Assembly (NCBI GenBank): GCA_964458125.1
Contig: CAYWHE010000045.1
Location: 1 to 22,221 of the forward strand
DNA: 22,221 bases
DNA from: CAYWHE01 sp964458125
Lineage (GTDB): Bacteria > Bacteroidota > Bacteroidia > AKYH767-A > OLB10
Direction of reading: 5' to 3'
The position numbers and the translations under genes are program-made. Position 1 is the first letter of the stretch. Each line of letters begins with the position of its first letter. Below the pieces are notes generated by a model that worked only from the letters and a program-made list of their open reading frames with translations, had not been told where the DNA came from and searched no databases. Shown one piece after another: positions 8,101 to 17,162 of this stretch.

Positions 8101-8813
8101 GCACAGATGAAATGATCGTCAAACAGCGGCAGTTGATCCGGGTTGTTTTCGGCATTGTAAAAAATTCTTTTGTCCAGATCGAAATATCGCATGCCGTAGT
8201 TGGTTCCCATCCAAACGCCATTGCGGAACGGATCTTCCAAAAGCGAATTCTGGAAGACCTGGCTGAAGATCAGTGTATCGCTGGTGGAGGTTTCCGCATA
8301 ATGAACAAACCGGTTCTGACCCGGGTCAAAAACATACAGGCCATCCATGGAATGGGTAACAATCATTCCATTCCGGCAGGCCAACAAGTTGAACATGGTG
8401 GCATATTCTGCTGCACCGGTCCGGGAACGGATGAGTTTAAAATTTTCAAACTGGTTGTTTTTTTTGGAATAGCGGCTGATGCAGACATCGGTAGCACACC
8501 AGATGGCACCCTCCCTGTCCTCACATAGATCGTGAATGCTGTTGCTTTGCAGTTTGCCCTCCTGCAAGGGTTCGGCTTTCCAGGTTTTGAAATGACTACC
8601 GTCAAAACAATTCAGACCGTTGTAAGTGCCGATCCACAGGAGGCCGTTACGATCCTTCAACATGGTATTCACCTGCCCGTTCGACAGGCCCTGTTCGGTC
8701 TTCAGGTGGCGGAAATACAATTTTTTTTCAGGAAGGCCGGCATTGACCGTCAACGGTCCCAGGAGCAAAAACAGCATCAGGAGCGAAACGGAACGGGTTA
8801 AAATTCCTTTCAT
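5163..8813 (-). CDS. Reg_prop/Y_Y_Y beta-propeller sensor with GAF and LytS-type histidine kinase
   Basis: A 1216-aa inner-membrane sensor. There is a signal peptide (1-25) and a periplasmic two-bladed-propeller region (about 30-680) built of Reg_prop repeats such as NGLLWIGTYNGLNCFD (56-71) and DGTIWIMAENDGLIRFD (527-543). A Y_Y_Y domain follows (about 715-790, with FSYMLEGFDKDW), then a single TM (about 797-816). The cytoplasmic part has a GAF domain (about 840-985), a coiled linker, a His_kinase domain with QMNPHFIFNCLNSI (phosphoacceptor His1019), and a GHKL ATPase with FQPFVENAIWHGL (Asn1115) and EDNGIGR (1146-1152). Relatives sense extracellular ligands, often glycans, and phosphorylate a LytTR regulator encoded next door. 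No such gene is adjacent here; the nearest is at 16403. The inserted GAF domain is less usual in this family and implies a second, cytosolic input. Confidence 0.92.
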   Translation of the reverse strand: MKGILTRSVSLLMLFLLLGPLTVNAGLPEKKLYFRHLKTEQGLSNGQVNTMLKDRNGLLWIGTYNGLNCFDGSHFKTWKAEPLQEGKLQSNSIHDLCEDREGAIWCATDVCISRYSKKNNQFENFKLIRSRTGAAEYATMFNLLACRNGMIVTHSMDGLYVFDPGQNRFVHYAETSTSDTLIFSQVFQNSLLEDPFRNGVWMGTNYGMRYFDLDKRIFYNAENNPDQLPLFDDHFICALTLDHQNRMIYEDHDNDEIVTYDLKSHRLTRQSTASWQEERVFIAKIFMDRHDNKWISTWGRRLFFMEAGTGKISEFGNKPEDNYSIAAGLFMDAFDEDDGTVYLGTTNGISYTNPDQNFFSINLLPDSIIHRKQYMQEMLLNGDFQGGVWMAPSYRYAIRHDPATGAFKSYDFFPETRAYKDTKIRISAMTPTPGRLYFGTTDGIWVFDVKREVFERLPDIPDSEGLKGRFILKMIISKKGELWFTSHHNGLFRYSVQSRSYRHYRYNENDSAGFSGNYIYDLHEDRDGTIWIMAENDGLIRFDEQNEKFEYYLRKKDSGLPDYKYVTMEHDAGNNLWFTNYVTGLTRYNPATHTLKLLSASNGLSNLAYHHMIRDRKNQLWLSYYYQYSILGLDNLMAENIEIDFARNSTDYVNHFCLLPDGRIASETRNGYILFQPDCRMPTGKMEPVLISGFTSGEFNLPFLPEQTHVSLSPKQNFFSFDFSSLSCLKNPHIRFSYMLEGFDKDWISSGDRRTVYYTNVGGGSYTFRVRALDAGGSWVECRQPVRLEVASVFYATIWFRLLLLFVLAGLVYWYFSLWKRKEWKEKSEEAIAYFAGSITGGNKVDEILWDITQNVIARTNFLDCVVYLLDEQDGLLHQKAAYGNKSKSGQKILNPIALPLGRGIVGTVAQTGQAEIVKDTRLDSRYIADDSMRLSELAVPILYEGRVIGVIDSEHPERNFFKQKHLELMKTIASISGTKIMNALKEQEINENEKRLSDLQAQIEHTRQQALRAQMNPHFIFNCLNSINGFILQNDATTASAFLIKFSKLIRLILEHSNEKLISLQSELEALKLYIEMEKLRFDKKFIYEIITDEHVMPESVCVPPLIFQPFVENAIWHGLLHKETAGDLRVHISRQSDRLQCIIEDNGIGRLQAASFRSKSTAHKKSLGLELTRERLALLNKRSMATSSVEVVDLINDSGEASGTRVVIHIGLAG

Positions 8814-8897
8814 GGTTTTGATACAAACTTCCTGGATGTCAACGACAGGGAGTTGAATTTGATGGAGGGGAACATGATTGCGGTTTCAGATGGCTAA

Positions 8898-8930
8898 CAA
8901 ATATTGAAAAAAAATATGGAACAGGCAAAA
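8898..8930 (-). promoter_or_regulatory. Candidate promoter of the sensor kinase
   Basis: Read on the minus strand: TTTTG (8930-8926), 20 nt, then AATATTTG (8905-8898). This matches the Bacteroidota TTTG/TAnnTTTG layout with one mismatch in the -7 box. The start codon lies 85 nt downstream. Confidence 0.35.
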
Positions 8931-9471
8931 CGCCTTTCCATTCCTTCCGGATTCTACCTGATTTCCGCTGAAAACTTTCAGCCGGGCATGTCTTCGGTAT
9001 CTCAACCATATTTTGTTTCTGCCAATGGAGCGCTCAGTTGGTTCAGAAAAAAGAGACTGCAACAGTTACAGGAGCGTGATCCGGCGCTGTTTTTTTGTTG
9101 CCCGGCAGAAAAAAACCATAAAAAGGCGGATTTCGTCAAAAAAACTCTTGCAGATCAGAAAAATTTTCTTTACTTGCGTATGTTCCTGTAAACCGGTCCC
9201 CGGCGCTAGTCCTTTGGCGCCAGACCGTTCAACCTGTGATATGAAGCGGTTCCGGTTTACAAAGTATACATTTAACGGAAGCAGTATGTGCGGTAATACC
9301 GCGCGGACGATGTTTACCCGGCGGGCAGGATGCTGGTGCTGAACAGCTATGGCTGTTAAGTTGGTATCGGTTGCGGCAGACGGTCAGCCTCGGGCCCTGC
9401 TGATCGGGTAAATTTCGTGCCATTGAATTTCGTTAAGGCGCAGTTGTTTTTCCTTAAAAATGACAATATCT

Positions 9472-9483
9472 ATATACGTATAT
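9472..9483 (+). promoter_or_regulatory. AT-rich 12-bp palindrome upstream of the repeat protein
   Basis: ATATACGTATAT is a perfect palindrome ending 25 nt before the ATG at 9509, in a TA-rich stretch. It could be an operator or simply promoter-melting sequence; no good TAnnTTTG box is seen nearby. Confidence 0.3.
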
Positions 9484-9508
9484 TAATATAACCTTAAAAC
9501 TAAAAACG

Positions 9509-12500
9509 ATGTTACAACCTAAAAGCACATTTTCCGTAACTGCAAAATGGAAATCTAACCTGACCATTTTCTTGCTGTTCACCGGAATCCTGTGGAACCC
9601 CTTGCAGGTACAAGCCACACACCTTGCCGGAGCCGATCTTACCTATAAAAGGCTTACCGGCAATACTTATGAATTCACCATTTCCCTGATCCGGGATTGT
9701 GACGGGGTAGCAGCTCCCAACAACGTGGCACTCTCACTGGTCAGCGTGTCATGTAATATTAACACTACCCTGACGCTGAACCCGGTACCGGGAACGGGGC
9801 AGGAAATCACCTTTCCCTGCGGAAACGTGCAGACGGAATGTACGGGCGGAACAGAACCCGGATACCAGCAATGGGTTTACAAAGGCACAACGACACTCTC
9901 CGCCTGTACGGACTGGGTTTTCAGCTACCAGATCTGCTGCCGGAACTGTGATATCAATACGATTTCACATTCGGCCAATTGCAGTTCCGATCCCGGTATG
10001 TATGTGGAGGCGACACTGAACAATGTATCGGGCACCAACAACTCATCCCCCTCGTTTACCAACCTGCCGGTGGCTTTCCTTTGCCTGAACCAGAATTTCA
10101 ATTACAACCACGGTGCCATTGACCAGGACGGAGATTCCCTCGTATATTCCTTCGTGTCACCCAAGATGGCTTTCAACCAGAATGTCAATTTTCTGCCCGG
10201 TTATTCCGCCACCAACTTTCTGACCTCCTCCACGGCCATAACCATCAACACCGTCACCGGTGAAGTGAACTTCACGCCTTCCAACCTCACGGAAGTAGGC
10301 ATTACATCCATAAAGGTCCTGGAATACCGCAACGGTGTTTTAATCGGTTCCGTCATCCGCGATTTCCAGTTCAGGGTGAAGGACTGTTATCCGAACGTGA
10401 TCCCGACAGTGACCGGCATCAACGGTACGGCCAACACCACGGCCTATGCCTGTCCCGGAAGCCAGACCTGTTTCAATGTACTTTCAAACGATTCCAATGC
10501 CGGACAGGTGGTCACCATGTCCTGGAACAACGGCATTCCGGCGGCCACCTTCACAACGGCCGGGACACCATTCCCTACCGGAACCTTCTGCTGGACACCC
10601 ACAACCGCCGATATCAGGCCACAGCCTTATACGTTTACGGTGACCGTATTGGATAACAACTGCCCGATCAACGGTTTCCAGAACCGGTCGTTTTCCATTT
10701 ATGTCACGCCACCGCAACCGGTCATCACGGGCGACAGTCTCTTTTGCCAGGGCATCACCGGAACGCTCGATGCCGGCCAGGGATATGTGACTTACCTGTG
10801 GTCAACCGGTGCGACCACACAGCAAATACCCGTAACCACTTCAGGTACCTATACGGTTACCGTTAGCGATGCGAACGGATGTACAGGCAGCGCATCCAAA
10901 CCGGTTGCCACCTATAATCTTCCACCATGCAGCATAAGCGGAGCGAGCGGGTTTTGTGACGGAGGTTCCACCCAGCTTTGCACGGCCACCAATTCGGCCT
11001 ATTTGTGGAGTACAGGGGCCACCACACAGTGCATCACGGTTACCACGGGAGGCACCTATTCGGTTACCGNNNNNNNNNNNNNNNNNNNNNNNNNNNNNNN
11101 NNNNNNNNNNNNNNNNNNNNNNNNNNNNNNNNNNNNNNNNNNNNNNNNNNNNNNNNNNNNNNNNNNNNNCTACCACGCAATGCATCACCCTTTCGCAGTC
11201 CGGTACCTATACGGTTACCGTTACTGACCAGAACGGCTGTACCAGCAATTGCAGCAAGACGCTGACGGTGAACCCGGTTGGCAGCAGTACCATTACCGGT
11301 AACGGATCGGTATGCTCCGGCAACTCAGCACAATGGTGTGCGCCGGCAGGGCTGGCATCCTATCTCTGGAGTACCGGAGCCACCACCCAGTGTATTACGG
11401 TAAGTTTGGCGGGAACCTATACGGTAACCACCACCAATGCCAACGGATGCATCAGCAGCAGCAATAAAACGCTGACGGTGAACCCCCTTCCCAACTGCCA
11501 GATCAGCGGCAGCAGTTCCATTTGTTCGGGAAGCAGTGCACAATGGTGTGCGGCTTCCGGAATGGCCGCCTACCTCTGGAGTACGGGCGCCACGACACAA
11601 TGCATTACCGTTAGTTCAGCAGGAACCTATTCCGTGACCATCACCAACAACAAAGGCTGCCAGAGCTCCTGCAGCAAGACCCTGACCCTGACGCAGGGTG
11701 GAAACAGTTCCATTTCGGGCAACGGATCGGTATGCGCCGGCAACTCAACACAATGGTGTGCGCCGGCAGGAATGGCGGCTTATCTCTGGAGTACCGGAGC
11801 AACCACCCAGTGTATTACGGTGAATGTTGCGGGAACCTACACGGTAACCACCACCAACGGCACCGGCTGCATCAGCAGCAGCAATAAAACGCTGACGGTG
11901 AACCCCCTTCCCAACTGCCAGATCAGCGGCAGCAGTTCCATTTGTTCGGGAAGCAGTGCACAATGGTGTGCGGCTCCCGGAATGGCCGCCTACCTCTGGA
12001 GTACGGGCGCTACGACACAATGCATTACCGTTAGTTCAGCAGGGACCTATTCCGTGACCATCACCAATAACAAAGGCTGCCAGAGCACTTGCAGCAAAAC
12101 ACTGACGCTCACGCAGGGAGGCAACAGCAAGATTACCGGGAACGGTTCAGTATGTACCGGCAACTCCACACCATGGTGTGCCCCGGCCGGTATGGCTTCC
12201 TACCTCTGGAGCACAGGCGCCACCACCCAGTGCATCACGGTAAACGCGGCGGGCACGTATACCGTTACCACCACCAACGGCAATGGCTGCATCAGCAGCA
12301 GCAGCAAAACCCTCACGGTGAAACAACTTCCGGTTTTCCAGATTTCCGGCAGCACGGCCCTTTGTGCCGGAAAAACCACCACCTGGTGCGCACCCGCAGG
12401 AATGGCATCCTACCTGTGGAGCACCGGTGCAACGACACAATGTGTTACCTTCAGTACGGCCGGCACCTATACGGTTACTGTTACCAACAACAACGGATGC

Positions 12501-13598
12501 ACTTACAGCAACAGCAAAACGCTGGTTGCCTGGCAAAACCCGACCTGCTCCATTACCGGTTATACCGATATCTGCCAGGGCGAGAGTACACAGCTTTGCG
12601 GACCGCTGGCCGCCGGCAACAGCTTCCTGTGGAGTACGGGCGCCACAACCCGCTGCATTATGGTCAGCGCCGTAGGACCCTATACGCTTACCGTATACAA
12701 TCAGGGCGGCTGCAGCAAATCATGCCAGGTTAATGTTACCTATAAAACACCGCAGAGCTGCTGTTCGGGTTTCCGGGCACATACCAATAACGAATGGGGA
12801 GCCAATCCTTCCGGAACAAATGCCGGCGCTTACCTCCAGCAGAATTTTGCTGCCGCCTTCCCCGGACCGGGCTACCTGACCATAGGCTGCAACAACCTGC
12901 TCAGGCTGACCAGCGCCCAGGCCGTGAATGACTTTCTGCCCAGCTTCGGGGGAGGAGGAACGCTTCCCGCAGGTACGCTGATCAACCCGGGTGCCGCATT
13001 CAGTCAGACCCTGGCCGGTCATGCCGTAGCGCTGACCCTTAATGTTAAATTCGACCTGGTGTTTTCCACCTTCGGTTCTTCCAGCACGCATCTGAAAGAC
13101 CTGTACGTGGCCTACGGTCCGTTTACAGGCTTGACGGTTGAGCAGGTACTGGCAGAAGCCAACAACAAACTGGGCGGATGCGGATCGTCCTATTCGGCAA
13201 CAGACCTTACCGATGTGCTATCTTCGATCAATTCCAACTTCAGCGATGGGTTTACCAATGAAGGATTCCTTTTTTGCCCGTTTGCCGTTCGTCCTGACCC
13301 CGGGTTCCTGACCGAACAACCGGCTGATGGTATTTCAGCGAGGGCTTATCCGAATCCCTTTGAATCTAACACCACCATTGAGTTCCGCAATTCGTTCTCA
13401 TCGGCAAATACCAGGGTGGAATTATTCAACGCCACGGGTATCCGTGTGGCGGTGTTGTTTGAAGGACCCATGGCCGCTGACGACCTGAAACGCGTAACCT
13501 TCCATGGCGATGGTTTTGCTGACGGCATTTATTTTTACCGCATCAGCTGCGATGAGCAGGTGTTCAACGGAAGACTGGTGCTGCTCAGAAAAGAATAA
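9509..13598 (+). CDS. Large T9SS-exported surface protein with tandem Cys-containing Ig-like repeats (spans assembly gap)
   Basis: A signal peptide (about 1-36, ending VQA) is followed by an N-terminal domain starting THLAGADLTY. This type is common in Bacteroidota gliding/adhesin proteins and includes DQDGDSLVYSF and the EYRNG...VIRDFQFRVKDC strand. Next come about ten modules of roughly 70 aa with the signature YLWSTGATTQCITV-x(2)-AGTYTVT and paired cysteines. Then a Cys-bracketed domain (CCSGF to FLFCPF) of a kind seen in other Bacteroidota surface proteins, and a C-terminal T9SS type A sorting domain (YPNPFESNTTIEF to GIYFYRIS). The frame is +2 before the gap and +0 after it; with unknown gap length this is one gene, not two. 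Likely exported and anchored or released at the cell surface as an adhesin. The ligand is unknown. Over 1330 residues are visible. Confidence 0.88.
10710..12740 (+). repeat. Intragenic tandem array, 210-bp unit with 420-bp higher-order duplication
   Basis: Codons for WSTGATT recur near 10799, 11006, (gap), 11366, 11576, 11786, 11996, 12206, 12416 and 12629. The spacing is 210 bp in the core, 207 bp between the first two units and a few bases more before the last. Units alternate in type (A with GNGSVC-GNS-QWCAPAG, B with GSSSICSGSSAQWCAA). 11461-11640 and 11881-12060 differ at only 3 of 180 positions, so an A-B pair was duplicated or homogenised recently. Outer units are more diverged. Confidence 0.92.
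11070..11169. other. Assembly gap (100 N) inside the repeat array
   Basis: Exactly 100 N, the conventional placeholder for a scaffold gap of unknown length. Flanking frames require a true length divisible by 3. Keeping the 210-bp phase between the TTQC codons at 11021 and 11172 predicts 159 bp, or 159 plus a multiple of 210 if whole repeats are missing. Confidence 0.95.
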
Positions 13599-14158
13599 AA
13601 CTACGGCGAACAGGATTTAACCTGGAAGCGCCTTCATTCATTCCTGTATCGGAACGGATGAAGGCGCTTTTTTTAGCGCCGTGCCTCACCAATTTTCAAC
13701 CGGAAACGTTGTTTTAATTTTTACCTGCAGGAATCAGGGTCATTCGCTTCGACTCCGGCACGTATAAAGTTTTTAATGTTGATGAAATTAAGATGGACGG
13801 TTACAATTTTATATACTTGCACTCTTATTCCGGTTAGACCATTTCATGACCGGAAACTGACGGCCTATTGGTTTTATCCGGATTTCCGGATTCAGTTCCC
13901 GGTTATACCGGTCAGCTAAAATTTATGCCTATACTATGCAAACATCAAATAATCAGTCAGGAAAAATCACGGGTCAAACTACGCATCAGCACCGGAGAGA
14001 AATTCCGCCGCAAACAACGGGGTATTTAAAGCGCTGACGATTTCATCCGGTTAACAACAGCATCACTGACTATACAACAATAACGTGGAGACCAGAACCC
14101 ACTCCAAAAACGGGGCAATGCAAAAGCCAGATGAGCAGAATAATTAACCATTAACGCT
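13599..14158. other. Intergenic region with terminator and no gene seen (560 bp)
   Basis: After the terminator at 13626-13674 nothing codes convincingly. Two overlapping mini-frames near 13925-14035 give about 33-34 unfamiliar residues. A short palindrome (ATCCGGA-TT-TCCGGAT, 13876-13891) and a TATACTTG -7-like box near 13812 are present but not tied to a gene. Confidence 0.45.
13626..13674 (+). terminator. Rho-independent terminator of the repeat-protein gene
   Basis: A perfect 12-bp stem, AAGCGCCTTCAT (13626-13637) and ATGAAGGCGCTT (13658-13669), with a 20-nt loop and a T run to 13674. It begins 28 nt after the stop codon. Confidence 0.9.
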
Positions 14159-14527
14159 ATGAGTAACCGAGTCGTGCATTTTGAAATTCCATGTGACCAT
14201 CCGGAAAAAACGATGGACTTCTTTCAGCAGGTTTTTGGCTGGACCTTTCAACATTATGGAAACGAAGAGTATTGGGCCGTCATAACCGGTGATGAAAAAT
14301 CACCCGGCATCAACGGGGGGATCATGAAAAGACGTGACCCTAAACAACCGGTTGTCAATTCTATTGATGTGGCCAACCTGGACCAATCTATTCTGGACAT
14401 CGAAAAAGCAGGCGGAAAAGTTGTAGTTCCGAAAATGCCCATACCGGCCATTGGCTGGCTGGCCTATTTTACAGACCCGGATGGAAACATTCACGGATTG
14501 TTTCAAAATGACCCGGCATCCAAATAA
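14159..14527 (+). CDS. VOC family protein (glyoxalase/bleomycin-resistance fold)
   Basis: A 122-aa single-domain protein of the vicinal oxygen chelate superfamily. The N-terminal VVHFEIPCDHPEKTMDFFQQVFGW (5-28) is the usual first beta-alpha unit, with His7 a possible metal ligand. The C-terminal GWLAYFTDPDGNIHGLFQND (99-118) is the usual last unit with the DPDGN turn. The middle has INGGIMKR and the VANLDQSILDIEKAGGKVV helix-strand. Members include glyoxalase I, fosfomycin- and bleomycin-resistance proteins and many uncharacterised enzymes; this subgroup ('predicted enzyme related to lactoylglutathione lyase') has no assigned substrate. It is of standard length and appears to stand alone. Confidence 0.88.
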   Translation: MSNRVVHFEIPCDHPEKTMDFFQQVFGWTFQHYGNEEYWAVITGDEKSPGINGGIMKRRDPKQPVVNSIDVANLDQSILDIEKAGGKVVVPKMPIPAIGWLAYFTDPDGNIHGLFQNDPASK

Positions 14528-14787
14528 AAAATATTCATACCGGTTCACAGAAGCCTATTCAGGAATTTTTCCGTTCATCCGTTTTCTGTGGTATTAAATC
14601 CTTTCGCGATTTTCATTTCAGAAATCCAAAAGTACAGGTTGTATAAGCATCCCTGTTCATTTAATATAATCAGAACTGAAAGAACCTGGAAAAAAAAGCC
14701 TTACGTATTACTGTATAATACCTGGTTTCTTCAGCCGTTTTGTCCGCTCAGCAATTTGTTTCCTATCCTGATATTCTAATTAATACC

Positions 14788-16223
14788 ATGAAGAAAGGTT
14801 TATTTCTTTCCATACTTATATTCGTTATTCCCATTTTCCAGGTCCAGGCACAAACGCAGGCCGGTGACAGTCTGAAAAATTACTGGCCAACGAAAGGCAG
14901 GATACGATTCGCGCCTTGTTCCTGGCGCAACTGGGCAGGACGTACCTGTATTCGAAACCGGATACGACCGTTTTGCTGGCTCGGCAGGGACTGACCCTGT
15001 CAAAATCAGTGAAATTTACGCGTGGGGAAATAGTGAATCTGAACCTTATGGGGAGTGTATTCAATGTTACCGGCAATTATCCCAAGGCGCTGGAACTATA
15101 CCTGGAGGCGCTTAAGATGGCCGAATCCTCCCATGACCCGGTCAACATATCCAGGCTATTAACCGGTATTGGTATTTTATATTCGTACCAGGGTGACCAG
15201 CGAATGAGCATTGATTATACGCTTAAATCGCTTGCCATGGCGGAAAAACACGACATGGAGGAACGCGTTGCCGCTAACCTCATCAACCTGGGGGATTCCT
15301 ACGAAAAACTGAACATCCTGGATTCGGCACGATTGTTCACCAACCGGGCGTATGATCTGGCGGTAACATTACGGCATGAAGAGGATATTGGATTTGCGCT
15401 GAATAACCTCGGAAATATTTATACCAAAATGGGACAGGATGAGGTGGCCATAGCCAATTACCGGCTGGCTATCCCATACCTGTTCAGGCAGGGCAACCAG
15501 GAAACTCTTTGCGAAACCTATATGGGTATGACCAGGCTGTTTCAGCGGGCTGGTCTGGAGGACTCCTGCCTGCATTATGCCAGGCTTTCCTTTCAAACGG
15601 CTAAAAATGGCGGGTTTATCAGCCAAATCATGAATGCCGGTGTTTTTCTATCCGGGTATTATTCGTCCATCCACCGGCCCGACAGTGCATTCATATACCA
15701 GAGCGCCACTATGGCTGCCAAAGACAGCCTGTTCAGCCAGGAAAAGGCCAAAGTGATCCAGAACCTGAGCTTTGAAGAGATGATCAGGCAACAAAAAATG
15801 GAAGAGGAAAAAGCGGAAATCAAAATTCACAGGAAGCACAATATCCAGTACGCCATCATCAGTATATTCCTGGTCAGTTTCATAATTATTTTTATGTTGC
15901 TTACCCGCAGCATTGTGGTGAATGAACGCTGGATCCGGTTTCTGGGGGTACTCGGCCTGCTGCTGGTGTTCGAATTCATCAACCTGCTGATTCATCCTTA
16001 TGTGTCCTCACTCACCAATCACACACCAATAGGTACCCTGATCCTGATGGTACTTATCGCCAGCCTGCTCATTCCCATACACCACCGGCTCGAACACTGG
16101 ATAAACCATAAGCTGGTGGCAAAAAACAAGCGTATCCGCCTGGCGGCGGCAAAAAAAATTATCGCCAGGCTGGAAGCTGATCCAGATCTCCAATCAGGAA
16201 AGGACCCGGACAACAACAGCTAA
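14788..16223 (+). CDS. TPR-repeat membrane protein with one-base frameshift near its N-terminus
   Basis: The signal peptide (ATG 14788, MKKGLFLSILIFVIPIFQVQ, cleaved near AQ) reads in one frame through DSLK. The body continues in another frame: LLANERQDTIRALFLAQLGRTYLYS and onward to the stop at 16223. Adding one A to the A5 run at 14875-14879 restores CTG-AAA-AAA-TTA-CTG and joins the two. The body has about six TPR units (for example EIVNLNLMGSVFNVTGNYPKALELYLEAL and ALNNLGNIYTKMGQDEVAIANYRLA). A coiled stretch and three TM segments follow (NIQYAIISIFLVSF, WIRFLGVLGLLLVF, PIGTLILMVLIASLL), ending in a short basic cytoplasmic tail with no kinase domain. The architecture mimics TPR-linked sensor kinases without an output domain. 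Without repair, translation could only begin inside the body (for example TTG 14916) and would lack the signal. It could be a sequencing error or a real lesion. Confidence 0.82.
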
Positions 16224-16402
16224 AATTCAGCTGCAGGATCATCAATCACGATATGCCATACCTGACTACCTTTGAATCAAAAAAACCGCCCGGCCCCTTT
16301 TAAGTTTTTGTCCCGACAGCCATCTCACTCCAATCCATCCAGGACAATCATGTGCATTAAGCCATAAAGCTAATCCTGTGGGGGTTCAGCGTCATGTTGT
16401 TC

Positions 16403-17149
16403 TTACTTATATTCGAACAACTGCATAAAATCATCCTTTCTTCTTCTGGCAATGGTAATGTTGGTGCCGTCATTCATCACCACATAGGCCCCGTCTCCTT
16501 TCACATATTTTTTAATATGATTCAGATTGATGAGGTGGGAGGTATGCACCCGGAAAAAACCGCGGTCGGAGAGCATATTATCATAAAATCCGAGGTTTTT
16601 GGATGAAACTATTTGTTCCTTCTCCTGGAAGATGATCGTATATACGTTATCGCTTTCACAGCGGATGATGCTGTTGATATCCACGAAAGCCATTCCTTCC
16701 ATGGTGGGTATGCCCAGTTTATTCACCGCCAGTTTAAGCTGCCTGGCCTTCAGAAGCAGGTCCCCGGCCAGGTCACCCTTCTCCATGGCCAGCTGGAACT
16801 TTTCCATGGCCTCGCTGAGGCCCTTGAAATCAACGGGTTTTACCAGGAAATCGAGCGCATGGTAACGGAAAGCCTGGGCGGCAAATTTGTCGTGGGAAGT
16901 GGTGAAGATAACGTGACCCTTAAACGATCCGATTTTTTCGAGCAGTTCAAACCCGTTCAGTCCCGGCATCTGCACATCGAGGAACAGCAGGGGCACCTGG
17001 TTCTTCTTCAGGTATGGAACGGCCTCAAGCGGATCGTTGAAGACCTTTTCCATGGTGACGTATGGAAATTTTTTTTCCACCAGCGTCAGCAGGGCCTCGG
17101 CGGCAAAGGGGCTGTCGTCCACGATGACGGCATTGATACTTGTTGGCAT
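16403..17149 (-). CDS. LytTR-family response regulator
   Basis: A 248-aa two-domain transcription regulator. The receiver (about 5-120) has the acidic pair Asp11-Asp12, phosphoacceptor Asp58 in LFLDVQMPGLNG, Thr83/Thr84 and Lys104 in FLVKPVDF. The LytTR DNA-binding domain (about 150-245) has VDINSIIRCESDNVYT, SSKNLGFYDNML, FFRVHTSHLINLNHIKKY and the terminal ITIARRRKDDFM. Family members bind paired direct repeats upstream of their targets. It lies 13 nt downstream of a stand-alone Hpt gene on the same strand, so the two form an operon. That pairing suggests it receives phosphate from the Hpt rather than directly from a LytS-type kinase. The orphan LytS-type sensor at 5163-8813 is an alternative donor. 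Confidence 0.92.
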   Translation of the reverse strand: MPTSINAVIVDDSPFAAEALLTLVEKKFPYVTMEKVFNDPLEAVPYLKKNQVPLLFLDVQMPGLNGFELLEKIGSFKGHVIFTTSHDKFAAQAFRYHALDFLVKPVDFKGLSEAMEKFQLAMEKGDLAGDLLLKARQLKLAVNKLGIPTMEGMAFVDINSIIRCESDNVYTIIFQEKEQIVSSKNLGFYDNMLSDRGFFRVHTSHLINLNHIKKYVKGDGAYVVMNDGTNITIARRRKDDFMQLFEYK

Positions 17150-17162
17150 AGGATTAGGGAGG

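Larger units (their letters stand above)
8814..9508. other. Divergent intergenic region with no gene seen (695 bp)
   Basis: Separates the minus-strand sensor from the plus-strand repeat protein. It holds a promoter candidate for the sensor (8898-8930) and an AT-rich palindrome before the repeat protein (9472-9483). A 5-bp stem (GGCGC 9202-9206, GCGCC 9217-9221) and an inverted repeat AACAGC-TATG-GCTGTT (9342-9357) are also present. Its length would suit upstream regulation of a large surface protein. Confidence 0.45.

Noticed and set aside
8904..9191. Possible 95-aa plus-strand ORF in the divergent intergenic region
   Set aside because: It starts at a TTG (ATG at 8916), overlaps the sensor promoter candidate, shows no recognisable family pattern, and its 3' half is rich in Lys/Phe codons from homopolymer runs.
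9509..11227. Repeat protein as two separate overlapping genes (ends at 11227, begins at 10956)
   Set aside because: The frame change falls exactly at the 100-N gap, the same repeat module continues on both sides, and only the second part has the sorting domain while only the first has the signal peptide.
10710..12740. Regular 210-bp spacing as a CRISPR-like or satellite array
   Set aside because: The units are protein-coding, in frame throughout, and encode a repeated WSTGATTQC module; there are no short repeats with unique spacers.
13922..14035. Two overlapping mini-ORFs (33-34 aa) upstream of the VOC gene
   Set aside because: Short, unrecognised, no promoter or conservation visible; could be chance.
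14870..14885. Programmed -1 frameshift at the A5 run
   Set aside because: The codon phase (CTG AAA AAT) does not form a canonical X-XXY-YYZ slippery heptamer and no downstream structure is evident; a simple indel explains it better.
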